This document shows positions 24,561 through 34,252 of a stretch of 64,000 bases of DNA, piece after piece (position 1 is the first letter of the stretch; each line of letters begins with the position of its first letter). The notes below the pieces were generated by a model, which made no database searches, was not told the DNA's origin, and saw only the letters and a program-made list of their open reading frames with translations. A program made the translations under genes and the position numbers. Origin of the DNA: an uncultured Prevotellaceae bacterium (GTDB lineage: Bacteria > Bacteroidota > Bacteroidia > Bacteroidales > Muribaculaceae); the NCBI GenBank assembly GCA_900318065.1, contig ONIY01000008.1:1-64000 (forward strand), read 5' to 3'.

Positions 24561-24592
24561 AAAAAAAGAAGGGCAACTTGCGTTGTCCTTCT
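24561..24592 (-). terminator. Intrinsic terminator of tRNA-Val
   Basis: On the minus strand AGAAGGACAAC and GTTGCCCTTCT (plus 24582-24592 and 24567-24577) pair around GCAA and are followed by TTTTTTT. Confidence 0.85.
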
Positions 24593-24598
24593 CTTGTG

Positions 24599-24673
24599 TG
24601 GGTGCTGACGGATTCGAACCGCCGACCCTCTGCTTGTAAGGCAGATGCTCTGAACCAGCTGAGCTAAGCACCC
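24599..24673 (-). tRNA. tRNA-Val (anticodon TAC)
   Basis: The minus strand gives a complete cloverleaf: acceptor GGGTGCT/AGCACCC, D arm GCTC/GAGC, anticodon stem TCTGC/GCAGA with loop CTTACAA (anticodon TAC), T arm CGGCG-GTTCGAA-TCCGTC region and discriminator A. CCA is not encoded. Confidence 0.92.
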
Positions 24674-24781
24674 ATGCTTTTTTCGAAAAGCGATGCACAA
24701 CCGTTTTTTGAACTGTGCAAGAGTTTTGCGGTTTTTTTTCAAAAAAGTACTCAAAAACTTGCGAAAACCAGCGAAATCATT

Positions 24782-27277
24782 TCATTGCACTTGCGATTTG
24801 GCTGTTTTATGGCGCTTGATTGCGTTCAAGACATGTTCTCCCAGGTGGATGGTGTAGCCTTGCTGAGAAAAGAAAATATTGCCATCGTTGTCGGTGACAA
24901 CGAAGAGTGGCATCGTTTGTGAGTTGGCATTGGTCTTCTTGACAATATCATTAATGATTGCGCCGCACAGGAAGGCGCCTGTGCCCTCTAGTTTGTCCTT
25001 ATCCACACCCCATATTACCGACGCTGGCAAATCGCTGAATTGTTTTTTGTCAAAGCGCTTGTGCTGTTCATCATTCAACGTGAGGAGCACGATGTTACAT
25101 CCCAAGTCGATGAGTTGGCTGCCACAAGTTGCGATGTCGTGAAGCGCATGGGTGGTAGGCTCGTTGCTTGGCGCTATAATTCCCACGATGTTATAGGCGT
25201 CACCTTTCATTAATTGCCGTCTCTCGGTGTTATGATAGTAGTGCAGGTTGCGAAGTGCTCCAGTTGCATTTTGCCTGTCATTATAATAAGCCAGTGCGAG
25301 CTCTCTCAAGGCAAGGTCGACAGTGGTTTCCTTGTTGCTATCGATTTTAAAAGTTGTGATGCTTGCCAGCACGCTGCCGTCGCTCTGGCGGTTGCCGGTG
25401 GTGAGAATGTAGATGCCTGGTTCAAGCTGCACTCCATCCTTGAAGGTGTTGCTCCAAGTGGCCTCCTCGGCATAGGTGAGCAGTTGTGGTGTGTTGTTCT
25501 CTATCTTGCTCAGTGTGAAGTGAGTGTAGTAGGTGAGGTTGTTGTGTGTGTCGCTTGGTGTGAAGTTGAGCTGCAGGGTGCCGCTGGTGGCGGTAGTGCT
25601 TGTGGTATCTTCCTCAAATCGTGCCTCATTCCAAGTGTTGCCTGAGTAATACTCGAGTTTGCCAGTCACCTCGTTGATGCGCGCTGGCCACCCCATGCTT
25701 CGTGCTGCGCTCACCACAAAGATGGCGCGTCCCAGCTTGTCGCTCTTGCGGTTGCGGTACACGCTCATGGGCTGCTGGCGCAGGCGTTGGGGATTAGTCT
25801 CACTCTCAATGGTGATGTTTTCTTTAGTCCAACCAATGAGTTCGTTGATGTCTTTGACTTTATCTTTTAATTCATTGCTGAGGAACGCTTTATAGGGTGT
25901 GAGCCACTCGTTCTCCACTCGAGGACACAGCACATAGCGGCAATAGATGTCGCTGGTGTCGATGAGTGCTACCTCATTGTCACGAAGCACATCGAGGTTG
26001 ATGTCACGCAGGTCTTTGGCACTCAGTACCTCAAGGAGTTTGCGCGCCATCACCTTGTTTTTTGCCTCGTCGAGGAACCGCTGTATTGTGCGATGATTGC
26101 CGCGCCATGCCTCAACGGGCATTGTGGCTTCGTAGGCTCGGCGAATGGAGTCTTCCTGCGCTTTGCGGCGGTCGTTGAGGGCGCGTTGCTCGTCGGTGAC
26201 CGTCGGCAAGACAGCGCTCAATGGTGGAGGCACAATGTCTATGTCAAGTCGCTGAGGCAGTGATGTGTCTTTCAATACAATGGTCTCATTGTGACTATTG
26301 GTCCACGACACTTTTTTTGTGGCAACTAATTTGTCTTTTGTCACCCACACCAGCAGGTCGCCACGGCCTGCGGTGAGGAATGTGGAGCCGCTGGCATCGG
26401 TCGTCTTTTTAGCAACGGTGTAGAATTCGGCATAGTTGTAGAGCTTGAACTCCACAGTTGCTCCCTCAACGGGATTTCCGCTGGCATCGACCACCTTGAT
26501 GTCGACCCTCGAAGTGGGGGCGTAATTGCTGGTGACGTTAATCTCGGTGTAGCACGGGTTGCGGTCCATCACTTCTTCGGGACCATCATAGTCGCCTGCC
26601 ACCTTGGTGTGCATGAGCATGCCGCGCGAGGCGCTCTCGTTGAACCATCCCAGGTTGAGCACTGGCTCTGGCTCGCAGGCTCCCAGGAAATACCACTTGC
26701 CCCCTGCCCACGCCTCGACCCAGGCGTGGTTGTCGTCGGTATGAGCCCAGCGTGGGGTATAGACCTGGCGGGCGGGGATGCACACCGAGCGCAGTGCTGC
26801 CACCAGGAATGTCGATTCCTCGCCACAGCGGCCATAGGCGGTGCGCACTGTGGCAAGCGGACTGCTGGTGCGTGCGTCGCTGGGGCGGTAGTTCACTTTC
26901 TCATGGCACCAGTGGTTCACCTCGAGGATGGCATCCTCCATCGAGAGGTTCTTCACCCTGTCGCGCAACTCGCGGTAGAATACCATGCGAGCCGTGTCGA
27001 GGTTCTCATTGTTGACGCGCACGGGTAGTACGAAGTGCTCAAATTCCCGCTTGGGCACGCTCTTTCCCCATGGCATCTCGTTGCGAGCCTGGATTGAGGT
27101 GAGGTAGTTCTGGTAGTAGAATTCCTCGTTGTAGTCGGCACGGTCGGGAGTGGCAAGGTGCGGATTGAGTTCTTTCACATATTTCCACGCAAGTGCGCTG
27201 TTGTCGCCTGCGGCTATGTTTATCGAAGTTATTGCAGCTATTGCAATGGTTAAGATGGTTCTATATATTAATCTCAT
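24782..27277 (-). CDS. Exported transglutaminase-like domain protein
   Basis: The 831-residue protein has a signal peptide (IYRTILTIAIAAITSINIAA) and a transglutaminase-like cysteine protease core: AYGRCGEESTFLVAALR (catalytic Cys about 150), TDDNHAWVEAWAGGKW (His about 187) and YFLGACEPEP, where the third polar residue should lie. After this come Ig-like or carboxypeptidase-regulatory repeats (VDIKVVDASGNPVEGATVEF about 265-285) and a long C-terminal region. Bacteroidetes homologues are periplasmic peptidases of unknown substrate. An upstream in-frame ATG at 27406 would add 43 residues before the signal peptide, so ATG 27277 is chosen. tRNA-Val follows about 110 nt downstream on the same strand. 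Confidence 0.85.
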   Translation of the reverse strand: MRLIYRTILTIAIAAITSINIAAGDNSALAWKYVKELNPHLATPDRADYNEEFYYQNYLTSIQARNEMPWGKSVPKREFEHFVLPVRVNNENLDTARMVFYRELRDRVKNLSMEDAILEVNHWCHEKVNYRPSDARTSSPLATVRTAYGRCGEESTFLVAALRSVCIPARQVYTPRWAHTDDNHAWVEAWAGGKWYFLGACEPEPVLNLGWFNESASRGMLMHTKVAGDYDGPEEVMDRNPCYTEINVTSNYAPTSRVDIKVVDASGNPVEGATVEFKLYNYAEFYTVAKKTTDASGSTFLTAGRGDLLVWVTKDKLVATKKVSWTNSHNETIVLKDTSLPQRLDIDIVPPPLSAVLPTVTDEQRALNDRRKAQEDSIRRAYEATMPVEAWRGNHRTIQRFLDEAKNKVMARKLLEVLSAKDLRDINLDVLRDNEVALIDTSDIYCRYVLCPRVENEWLTPYKAFLSNELKDKVKDINELIGWTKENITIESETNPQRLRQQPMSVYRNRKSDKLGRAIFVVSAARSMGWPARINEVTGKLEYYSGNTWNEARFEEDTTSTTATSGTLQLNFTPSDTHNNLTYYTHFTLSKIENNTPQLLTYAEEATWSNTFKDGVQLEPGIYILTTGNRQSDGSVLASITTFKIDSNKETTVDLALRELALAYYNDRQNATGALRNLHYYHNTERRQLMKGDAYNIVGIIAPSNEPTTHALHDIATCGSQLIDLGCNIVLLTLNDEQHKRFDKKQFSDLPASVIWGVDKDKLEGTGAFLCGAIINDIVKKTNANSQTMPLFVVTDNDGNIFFSQQGYTIHLGEHVLNAIKRHKTAKSQVQ

Positions 27278-27347
27278 AATGCTGTTTTTTATTTTATTGC
27301 AAAAATAACAAATAATTGGCAAAAACATGTAAAAACACACACATTGT

Positions 27348-27378
27348 TTTGCGTTTCCATGATAATTTACTAACTTTA
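27348..27378 (+). promoter_or_regulatory. Promoter of the DJ-1 family gene
   Basis: TTTG (27348-27351), 19 nt, TAACTTTA (27371-27378): near-consensus Bacteroidetes promoter 45 nt before the start codon at 27424. Confidence 0.75.
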
Positions 27379-27423
27379 CAACCTGAAAATAATAAGAATA
27401 AAACACTAAATAATTAGAGAATC

Positions 27424-27972
27424 ATGAGACCAAGTTACGTAATGTTTGCCGACGGCTTTGAGGAAATCGAGGCCCTGACTGTTGTTGATGTTATGCGCCG
27501 TGCAGGAATGCCGGTGGTTACCATGTCGATTTATGAGACACCAGAGGCTATTGGCGCCCATGGTGTAACCGTGGTTGCCGATGAGGCTTTCGACCCCGAC
27601 ATGCTTGAGGATGCCGAGTGGATAGTGTGTCCTGGAGGTATGCCTGGAGCATCTAACCTTGCCGAAAATGAGACACTATGCGAGATCTTGAAGGAACGCA
27701 ATGAGGCCGACGAGAAAATTGCCGCTATATGTGCCTCACCATCGGTGATTTTTGGTCCACTTGGGCTGTTGAGCGGTCGTAATGCCACATGCTATCCTGG
27801 CATGGAAGACGGCTTGGAGGGTGCTAATGTTATTGAGGATATGGCAGTCATCGACGGCAACATTATCACTGGCCGAGGTCCCGCTGCCGCAGCCGAGTTT
27901 GCCCTTGCTATAGTAAAGACAACAGTGGGCGATGATGTGGCAGCCGATGTAGCCGCAGGCATGCTGCTATAG
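27424..27972 (+). CDS. DJ-1/PfpI family protein
   Basis: The 182-residue cytoplasmic protein has the DJ-1/ThiJ/YajL fold. The N-terminus VMFADGFEEIEALTVVDVMR carries the conserved acidic residue of the active site. The nucleophile elbow is in IAAICASPSVIFG (Cys about 104), and the following TCYPGMED and TGRGPAAAAEFALAIV are typical of DJ-1 proteins. Members act in oxidative-stress protection, with debated glyoxalase or deglycase activity. It stands alone with its own promoter and is followed by a bidirectional terminator. Length and motifs are those of the YajL-like subgroup. Confidence 0.92.
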   Translation: MRPSYVMFADGFEEIEALTVVDVMRRAGMPVVTMSIYETPEAIGAHGVTVVADEAFDPDMLEDAEWIVCPGGMPGASNLAENETLCEILKERNEADEKIAAICASPSVIFGPLGLLSGRNATCYPGMEDGLEGANVIEDMAVIDGNIITGRGPAAAAEFALAIVKTTVGDDVAADVAAGMLL

Positions 27973-27997
27973 GCGTTGGTTATTGATGGATAAAAAT

Positions 27998-28033
27998 AAA
28001 AAATCGTGGAGATTATATTCCCCACGATTTTTT
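27998..28033. terminator. Bidirectional terminator
   Basis: AAAAAATCGTGG (27998-28009) and CCACGATTTTTT (28022-28033) pair perfectly. The terminal A/T runs give a T-tract in both directions between the convergent DJ-1 and beta-barrel genes. Confidence 0.9.
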
Positions 28034-28053
28034 ATGTCTCTATAAATCGTTGA

Positions 28054-28686
28054 TTACTTAAAGAAGTAGGTTGCCTGAACAAACCAGGTGCGGTATTTCG
28101 CCACATGGTCATCGAGCAACTTGGTGCCCAGGTTTTGCCCCACGCTAAAGCAGTAGCCGCCACTCACTTGCACCTTGTTGAACAGTTCCACGCCCAAGCC
28201 AGCATGCAGCTGCACATTGACAGTTGTGTAGCGAAGTGCATCGCCCACCTTGTTGTGGCCCACAAGGAAAGAGAATGTGGGTCCGGCATAGATGAATGGC
28301 ATCATCGTGCTCTCGAAGCCGCCCAGGTTGGAATATCGGAACTTCAGGTTCAGTGGCAGGTCGATGTAGTGCTGGCGGGCAACCTCGTTGCCCAGTCCTT
28401 GCGATTCCCACACTCTGCGGTCGCCCAGGTGAAGCCTTCCCTGGCGCATGGTGTAGAGCAGAGACGCATCCACGCCAAATCCTATGCCGGGAATCATCAT
28501 GTCGCCAGTAATACCCACCGAGGGGGCAAACATGCGGTCGCTTTCAAAAATGTCGGTCTGCTTAAAGTGGATCTCGTTGTAGTTGCCACCCACGGTGACA
28601 CCCCAGCGACGCACTGGCTGAGCCTGTGCCGACAACACTGTCAGCAGGGCAACAACCATTAATATCAGTTTTGTGTATCTTCTCAT
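28054..28686 (-). CDS. Outer-membrane beta-barrel protein (PorT-like)
   Basis: The 210-residue protein has a signal peptide (LILMVVALLTVLSAQAQ) followed by alternating amphipathic strands separated by turns: RRWGVTVGGNYNEI, PSVGITGDMMI, GFGVDASLLYTM, YIDLPLNLKFRYS, PFIYAGPTFSFLVG, QLHAGLGVELF, VQVSGGYCFSVGQ, TWFVQATYFF. This is the eight-stranded barrel pattern of the Bacteroidetes PorT/OmpW-like group; the C-terminus ends in an aromatic strand, as outer-membrane proteins do. It stands alone, opposite a terminator. A role in the type IX system is known for PorT itself, but this gene could be any small barrel protein. Confidence 0.85.
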   Translation of the reverse strand: MRRYTKLILMVVALLTVLSAQAQPVRRWGVTVGGNYNEIHFKQTDIFESDRMFAPSVGITGDMMIPGIGFGVDASLLYTMRQGRLHLGDRRVWESQGLGNEVARQHYIDLPLNLKFRYSNLGGFESTMMPFIYAGPTFSFLVGHNKVGDALRYTTVNVQLHAGLGVELFNKVQVSGGYCFSVGQNLGTKLLDDHVAKYRTWFVQATYFFK

Positions 28687-28811
28687 TGCTTGAAAAATAT
28701 CGTTTCAGAGTGCAAAACTAACACATTTTCTCGTGACAACCAAAGATTTCATTTTTTATAACACATTTTTTTGACTTGCAACATTGCATCCCGCGACTAT
28801 TCATGGTGGGC

Positions 28812-28853
28812 AAAAAGAAAGTGGCTGCAGCTCTGAAACTGAGCTGCAACCAC
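28812..28853 (-). terminator. Intrinsic terminator after the PKD-domain gene
   Basis: GTGGCTGCAGCTC (28821-28833) and GAGCTGCAACCAC (28841-28853) form a 13-bp stem. On the minus strand it is followed by TTTCTTTTT. Confidence 0.9.
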
Positions 28854-28876
28854 TTGTTTGGCTATCACAATTGTGA

Positions 28877-30706
28877 TTATCGTATCACCTTGGTGGTGGT
28901 GTGGGTGCCGTCGCTGTAGTGGGTGACTACAATGTTGATGCCCTTGAATGGCTTGTCGCTGGCAACACCTGCTATATTATAATAGGTGTGTGAAACTGCT
29001 TCCTTGCTTGCTTGCACTGTGTTGATTGCTGTTGTGGCGTCAAACTTGAGCACTGGAGCGATGCACATCGACATGGGGTCGTCAACGTTCTGATACCAAG
29101 TGCCGGTCTCGAGGAAGTTGTGGTTCTCGTCCTCGTCGTAGACAAACTGGTAGGCAGTGCATTTCTCGCCCTCATCGCGGCGACACAGCAGGATGGCTAT
29201 GTCGTCACCGTTCTCGTTGGGGAAGGGACCCACTACGGCAAAGAACTCGGTGCCAGCCTTGATCACTACTGGTGAGTCAAACACAAACTCAGTCGCGTTA
29301 ACAGTGCTTGCGTCGAATGCAAGTTCGCTCGCCTTGAGGCTTGTGCTGCCCAGAATCTCGCCTGGCATGCCATCCTCGCCAGCAGCAGCGATTTTCACAA
29401 CGATGTCGGCATCGGCCGAAGCGGCAGTCACCTTGCCAAAGTAGATGTTCACCTTGCTGATTGTGGCGTCGGTCAAGGGGGCATCGTAGTGCTCGGCAAA
29501 CTCTCCCATTCCAAGCCAATTGGTGCCTGCATAGTTGCCATACCATCCCATCTCAATCAATGTGAGGTCGCTGTTCTCCTCGGGAGCAATGTTCCATATT
29601 TCCTGCTCGCCACCTGCCTGAATGGCGGTGTTGACGGTCTCAAACACGTTGCTGCCCAGGTCGTTGGCAACCTCAAGCTTGATGCCGTAGCTGCCTTCTT
29701 GTGTATAGGTAACGGTGGGGTTCTGCTCGGTGCTGCTTGTCACATCGGTGCCCTGGAAGGTCCATGACCATTGTGTGGGGTTGCCAGTGGAGGCATCCTT
29801 GAAGGTGAGGGGAACATTGGTGGGGACAAACATCATCACCCATGGCGAGAGGTAGGCGCCGTCGGGCAATCCTATGTAGGCTACAGGAGCCTCTCCGCTC
29901 ACGTTGACATAGGCCTCCCGGGTGGTGGTGGCAGTAGTGCTGCCGTTACCCACTGTCAAGGTGACAGCATAGGAACCTGCTTTGTCGTAGGTGACTACGG
30001 GGTTCTGCTCATTGCTGGTGGCAGGTGTGCCGCCCTCAAAGGTCCAGCTCCAGGTGGTGGGGTTGCCAGTGCTCATGTCCATGAAATGAACGCTCTCGCC
30101 CTCCTTGATGTTGATGGTGGCGTCGTCGCCGGCAGCGGCTTGCAGCACTTTGAAACCATCGATTGCCTCATCCTCGCCATAGTCGCCCTGGTAGACAAAT
30201 GAGAACTGGACACTCTTGCCAGCATAGCTGGCGAGATCAACGGTGAATTTCTCCCAGCTGGGACCGTCGTAACCCTGGTCTTGAGCCCACAAGAACTGGT
30301 CGATGAGCAGGGTGCTGCTGCCGTCAACAATGGCATATAGTTTCCATGCACCATACACCAGATAAATGCCGCTGGCATAGCAGTAGAACTCGAGCTGGCT
30401 GCCATCACGAATCTCTATTGCCGGTGAGGTGGCAACCTCGTTCTGGCCGTTGGCATAGGTGAGAATCATCGACGACGTGCTATTGCTGTCGATGGTGCTG
30501 AACGACTTGCTGGGATTTCCCAGCTTCCAGGTTGAGCTGCTGGTGGATGTGTAGGTCCAGGTGTCAAACTCTTCCTGGCTGTCCCAGCCTTGCTCATAAT
30601 AGGGAACCATTGCTTCGCTGGCCCCAAAGGCTGCTGTGAGTTCCTGTGCGCCTGCATTGAGGCACAGCATAGCAGCACTTAACAATAAAAGGGTAATTTT
30701 TTTCAT
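28877..30706 (-). CDS. Exported PKD-domain surface protein
   Basis: The 609-residue protein (start chosen at ATG 30706, just before a signal peptide reading KKITLLLLSAAMLCLNAGAQ) has a jelly-roll-like N-terminal segment (about 50-190), then two PKD domains with the hallmark STGNPTTWSWTFEGGTP and STGNPTQWSWTFQGTD. A further beta domain precedes a tail SHTYYNIAGVASDKPFKGIN that resembles the C-terminal sorting region of Bacteroidetes secreted proteins. PKD domains mediate binding between proteins or to glycans. No catalytic motif is visible, so it is likely an adhesin or binding protein. It is flanked by terminators and forms a single-gene unit. Confidence 0.8.
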   Translation of the reverse strand: MKKITLLLLSAAMLCLNAGAQELTAAFGASEAMVPYYEQGWDSQEEFDTWTYTSTSSSTWKLGNPSKSFSTIDSNSTSSMILTYANGQNEVATSPAIEIRDGSQLEFYCYASGIYLVYGAWKLYAIVDGSSTLLIDQFLWAQDQGYDGPSWEKFTVDLASYAGKSVQFSFVYQGDYGEDEAIDGFKVLQAAAGDDATINIKEGESVHFMDMSTGNPTTWSWTFEGGTPATSNEQNPVVTYDKAGSYAVTLTVGNGSTTATTTREAYVNVSGEAPVAYIGLPDGAYLSPWVMMFVPTNVPLTFKDASTGNPTQWSWTFQGTDVTSSTEQNPTVTYTQEGSYGIKLEVANDLGSNVFETVNTAIQAGGEQEIWNIAPEENSDLTLIEMGWYGNYAGTNWLGMGEFAEHYDAPLTDATISKVNIYFGKVTAASADADIVVKIAAAGEDGMPGEILGSTSLKASELAFDASTVNATEFVFDSPVVIKAGTEFFAVVGPFPNENGDDIAILLCRRDEGEKCTAYQFVYDEDENHNFLETGTWYQNVDDPMSMCIAPVLKFDATTAINTVQASKEAVSHTYYNIAGVASDKPFKGINIVVTHYSDGTHTTTKVIR

Positions 30707-30744
30707 AAGCATGAATATTATTATGTTTTGTGAAATAATATATT

Positions 30745-30787
30745 TAAGAGAAAAGAGTGTGGCAAAATAATGACTTTGCCACACTCT
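30745..30787 (-). terminator. Intrinsic terminator between M6 peptidase and PKD genes
   Basis: AGAGTGTGGCAAA (30754-30766) and TTTGCCACACTCT (30775-30787) pair perfectly around an 8-nt loop. The minus-strand transcript leaving the M6 peptidase gene then meets TTTTCTCTT. Confidence 0.9.
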
Positions 30788-30794
30788 ATATTTC

Positions 30795-33608
30795 TTAATT
30801 GTTCAACAAAATGTTGTATATCGCAGTCACATCGCTCGAGGTGATGTTGCCGTCGCCATCCACGTCACCGTTCACAATGGAGCTACTGTCGTTGTTGAGC
30901 AGGAGGCTGTAAATTGCTGTGATGTCGGCCGAGGTGACATTGCCGTCGCCGTTCACGTCGCCCACTATTACTGTCGAGGGTACAATCTCTATCTCTCCCC
31001 AATACATACTGAGGGAGGCAGGACTAACCAGAGTTCCATAGTCGTCAATATAGCCACCTGCGGGCTTGATGATTTGGCAACCAGTGAGCCTCAGCTCAGG
31101 TGGTGTGCTCAGGTATCCATACCCGATGTAGATGTGTGCTCGGTCGATAGTGAGAGCACAGTCATTATCCTCATTCTGAATTATACCCGAAGGCATAGTG
31201 ATAGAGCAGTTGCTGATGGTGGTGTGGGCCACCTCGCCAGTCTTGTGGGTGAAGTATCCAATACCTAAGTCGTTTACTGCCGACTCCATCGCCAGCGTAC
31301 CGCCACCGTCAATCACCACGCCATCACACTCCTTGAAGTAAAGGGCGTAGACATTGCGCTGAGTGAAGATGCTGTTGTTGCCCAGCAGCTCGATGTGGAG
31401 GCCCGCCATGTCGTTGATGATTGCTTGCGGCTGATTGGGGGCAGTACTGCTGCTGGTTGTGATTGAGGCATCCTTGAGAGTGAGGGTGTTTGAGATGGGC
31501 AGGTATTGCACAAGGCCTTCCACGCCGTCAATCTGGGAGAGGTTGCCAATGAGAGTTCCATCCACCTGCGTGCCGGCAATCCACAGGTCGTAGACTGTAG
31601 AGTCGCTGTAATGAATTGCCAGGTCGTCGATGATCAATGGCACATTCTTGGAGCCCGTGGTGCGGTTTATCTTGAAGCGCATGGGCTGCTTGTCAAGGTC
31701 TATTCTCCATGAGATGGTTGTAGTGGCGTTGGCAGCAGCTGTCTCAACACCAAGTGAGTTCCAGCTTTCGCCCTCATCGGTCGAGTAGTAGAGCTGCAGT
31801 TTCGACACAGAACTGGAATTGTTCACGGCATTAAGGCTTATTTTGTAGATGTCAATGTCAACGTCGCTGTTCATTGCAATGCCGCCAGGCATCTCAAGCG
31901 CCGCAGCATGGCCGCCGTTGTTGTCCACCACGTTGGCTTTAGGAAAGTTCCATGTTGCAATGTCGCCCAGTACTTCGGTGGCATTGGCGGGGAGGCCAGT
32001 TTGTATTTGGTCGAAGGTCTCAACAAGCATCTTGGGAGTCACATCATTTGTGACATTGAAGGTCACCGTTTGGTTCTGCTCAATGATTTGTGCAAGGCCA
32101 TACTGACATGGCTCGCCTGCCCATGTCACCAGAGCGGGATCGGTGATGGAGTTGATCTCGGTAACATTGCTGTTGCCAGGGAATGGAACACCCGCTTCGC
32201 TGGCGCCAGCTGCCCTAACTAGTTCGTAGTAGTTGTGGGCAGGATTGCTGTTCACATCGTTTGAATCCCAAGCGTTCATGTTGCTGTAGTCAACTCGTGC
32301 GATGACGAGTCCATGACCTGGCAGGGCGGCATCCCATTTGTTGGGCTGGCGGTTCTCAAAGAGGAAGTATTCGTTGGCGTTAGGCGATTGCATCCTGTAG
32401 CCGGTATTGCTCGTGTTGATAGGGGCAAGGGTCTTGGTGCCCAGTGTGAGCTCGGGTGGAGTCTCGGCAAAGCCCAGTTCCACACGCTCCCACAGGCTGT
32501 AGCCCACCGGTGTGCGGCCGTAGTTACTGCTGCTGCCACCAGCCATCACGTCCCATCCCCCGGGGTGGTTGCTCTCGCCACCACTGCCGCCGTAGTCGGT
32601 GTCGTAGAGGTCGGGAAGACCCAGCACATGTCCAAACTCATGGCAGATGGTTCCAATGGCGTTAGGCATGGTGTGGCCATAGGACTCCCAGCCATAAATC
32701 TCGCACGACGAGGCGTAGCGCCCCATGTACTTGCCGTCATATTGGAGCCAGTACCATCCATTTTCGGGCGAGTAGCCATAGAGGTAGCTCATGTGAGGCC
32801 ACAGGTAGCCCTCGTTATTGCCGCTGTAGCTCGACGAGTAGCCTGCTACCATGAAGAATACCATGTCGATCATGCCGTCATTGTCGGCATCATATTGACT
32901 GAAATCAACCTGGTCGTCAACGGCGTTGAGAGCCGCCTGGAAAATCTGGCGAGACTTGTCGTTACCCTCAAGGCATGAGAAGTCAAGGTTTACCGGACCC
33001 ACTACGTCAAACTCTGGGTCAAACTGTCCCATCGAGTTGTCGTAGTAATAGTCTCTCACGCTGCCAGTACACGACTGAAAGCGACCTTGATGATAGAAAC
33101 CGCTATAGTTGGGAGTGTTGCACAATTCATTGTAGAAATTGTTGGCATCACTCATCTGGAACTGTCGGTCGTTGTAGTTAATGAGAATGATAAGACCGCG
33201 AAAGGTGTTGTAGTCAACCACAGGTGCTTTTTGGCCCTGGTTTTTCTTGTCGCGCATCTTGCGCGCTTTCTCGCCCTTGGCGGTGGCGGGAATGTCAACG
33301 AGATATTTCTCAACGCCAGCCAGCAGTTGCTGCTCTTGTGTGCTGCGGGCTGCCGGGTCATGTGCGATCAGTCCCGATGGCACCATGCTGTTGCCTTTTT
33401 TGACGGCATATTCCCAGTTGCCATTAGTGTTAATCACGGTGTAACCATCAATGGTGGTGTTGAAATGGTAGAACTCGTCGCCCACCAGTTTAATCTGAAC
33501 AGTCTCTCCGTTGGACTGCTTCATGGTGATTGGAGTAGGGTTGGCTGGCTCGGCGCTAGCCGCTATTGCGGTGAGTACCGCAATGAGTAAAAATGTTATT
33601 TTTTTCAT
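30795..33608 (-). CDS. M6 family metallopeptidase with dockerin-like repeats
   Basis: The 937-residue exported protein (signal peptide KKITFLLIAVLTAIAASAE) has a pro-region, then an M6 (immune-inhibitor A-like) catalytic domain with ADNDGMIDMVFFMVAGYSS, the zinc motif HEFGHVLGLPD and the family GGWDVMAGG. Beta domains follow (about 520-700). The C-terminus carries two dockerin-type calcium loops, GDVNGDGNVTSADITAIYSL and GDVDGDGNITSSDVTAIYNI. It should be a secreted protease acting on host or dietary proteins. The dockerin pair is shared with the BspA-type protein at 34478-37636; no cohesin is visible in the window. The stop lies just past a terminator hairpin. Confidence 0.9.
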   Translation of the reverse strand: MKKITFLLIAVLTAIAASAEPANPTPITMKQSNGETVQIKLVGDEFYHFNTTIDGYTVINTNGNWEYAVKKGNSMVPSGLIAHDPAARSTQEQQLLAGVEKYLVDIPATAKGEKARKMRDKKNQGQKAPVVDYNTFRGLIILINYNDRQFQMSDANNFYNELCNTPNYSGFYHQGRFQSCTGSVRDYYYDNSMGQFDPEFDVVGPVNLDFSCLEGNDKSRQIFQAALNAVDDQVDFSQYDADNDGMIDMVFFMVAGYSSSYSGNNEGYLWPHMSYLYGYSPENGWYWLQYDGKYMGRYASSCEIYGWESYGHTMPNAIGTICHEFGHVLGLPDLYDTDYGGSGGESNHPGGWDVMAGGSSSNYGRTPVGYSLWERVELGFAETPPELTLGTKTLAPINTSNTGYRMQSPNANEYFLFENRQPNKWDAALPGHGLVIARVDYSNMNAWDSNDVNSNPAHNYYELVRAAGASEAGVPFPGNSNVTEINSITDPALVTWAGEPCQYGLAQIIEQNQTVTFNVTNDVTPKMLVETFDQIQTGLPANATEVLGDIATWNFPKANVVDNNGGHAAALEMPGGIAMNSDVDIDIYKISLNAVNNSSSVSKLQLYYSTDEGESWNSLGVETAAANATTTISWRIDLDKQPMRFKINRTTGSKNVPLIIDDLAIHYSDSTVYDLWIAGTQVDGTLIGNLSQIDGVEGLVQYLPISNTLTLKDASITTSSSTAPNQPQAIINDMAGLHIELLGNNSIFTQRNVYALYFKECDGVVIDGGGTLAMESAVNDLGIGYFTHKTGEVAHTTISNCSITMPSGIIQNEDNDCALTIDRAHIYIGYGYLSTPPELRLTGCQIIKPAGGYIDDYGTLVSPASLSMYWGEIEIVPSTVIVGDVNGDGNVTSADITAIYSLLLNNDSSSIVNGDVDGDGNITSSDVTAIYNILLNN

Positions 33609-33647
33609 GTTTTAAAGATAAATTGTGATTATAGGCCACAAAGATAG

Positions 33648-33689
33648 TAAAAAAAGACAAGACTACACATTTTTATGCATAGTCTTGTC
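33648..33689 (-). terminator. Intrinsic terminator after the lipoprotein gene
   Basis: GACAAGACTA (33656-33665) and TAGTCTTGTC (33680-33689) pair perfectly. On the minus strand a TTTTTTTACT run follows, 27 nt past the lipoprotein stop. Confidence 0.85.
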
Positions 33690-33715
33690 ACCAAAAAAGT
33701 TTTTCTTTAGAAAAA

Positions 33716-34252
33716 TTACTTTTTCTTGATTGATTTGAGCATTGGCATGATGAGAGCCTCTACTTCTGCAGCCTTTGCAACTGGATACTTGAAACTACCA
33801 GCAACACCACCTGTCTCGTCGAGGAATACCACATAGTCGGTCTCGGCTTCTTCGCCCTTTACATACTTCACTGTCATGAAGTTGCCGTCAATCTTTGGAT
33901 CTTCGGCTGTGTATTCTTTCTTCATGACTTTGAGGTTGTCGGCATACTTTGCAAAATCCTCGGGCTTGCAGGGGGTCTGGCTGAATGTTGCGTCCATCTT
34001 AATGCTGTTGTCTTCGTTGGAGGCATTGATAGTCTTGTCACTCTTGTAGCCTTCCTTGGTGAGCAACTCAGGGTAAACCATTGTGAAGTTTGCGCCTTCA
34101 AAGGTAGTGCCTTGAGCGTCGGCTGCTACTTGTTCTTGTTCTTGTCCTTCTCCGCTTGCTGCTGCGCTACCACTTGCCTTCTCAGCGTTACCAGTGCATG
34201 AAACTAGGGTCATGGCTCCTACTGCCATCATCAATAAGAATAACTTTTTCAT
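33716..34252 (-). CDS. Putative lipoprotein of unknown function
   Basis: The 178-residue protein has a lipoprotein signal (KKLFLLMMAVGAMTLVSC) with the lipobox cysteine at residue 19, then a low-complexity Ala/Gly/Glu/Gln linker (about 20-50). A small compact domain of about 120 residues follows, with FTMVYPELLTKEGYKSD and FMTVKYVKGEEAETDYVVFL. It should be anchored in a membrane facing the periplasm or surface. I do not recognise the domain; strand-turn-strand patterns suggest a small alpha/beta fold. It is a single-gene unit with its own terminator. Confidence 0.75.
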   Translation of the reverse strand: MKKLFLLMMAVGAMTLVSCTGNAEKASGSAAASGEGQEQEQVAADAQGTTFEGANFTMVYPELLTKEGYKSDKTINASNEDNSIKMDATFSQTPCKPEDFAKYADNLKVMKKEYTAEDPKIDGNFMTVKYVKGEEAETDYVVFLDETGGVAGSFKYPVAKAAEVEALIMPMLKSIKKK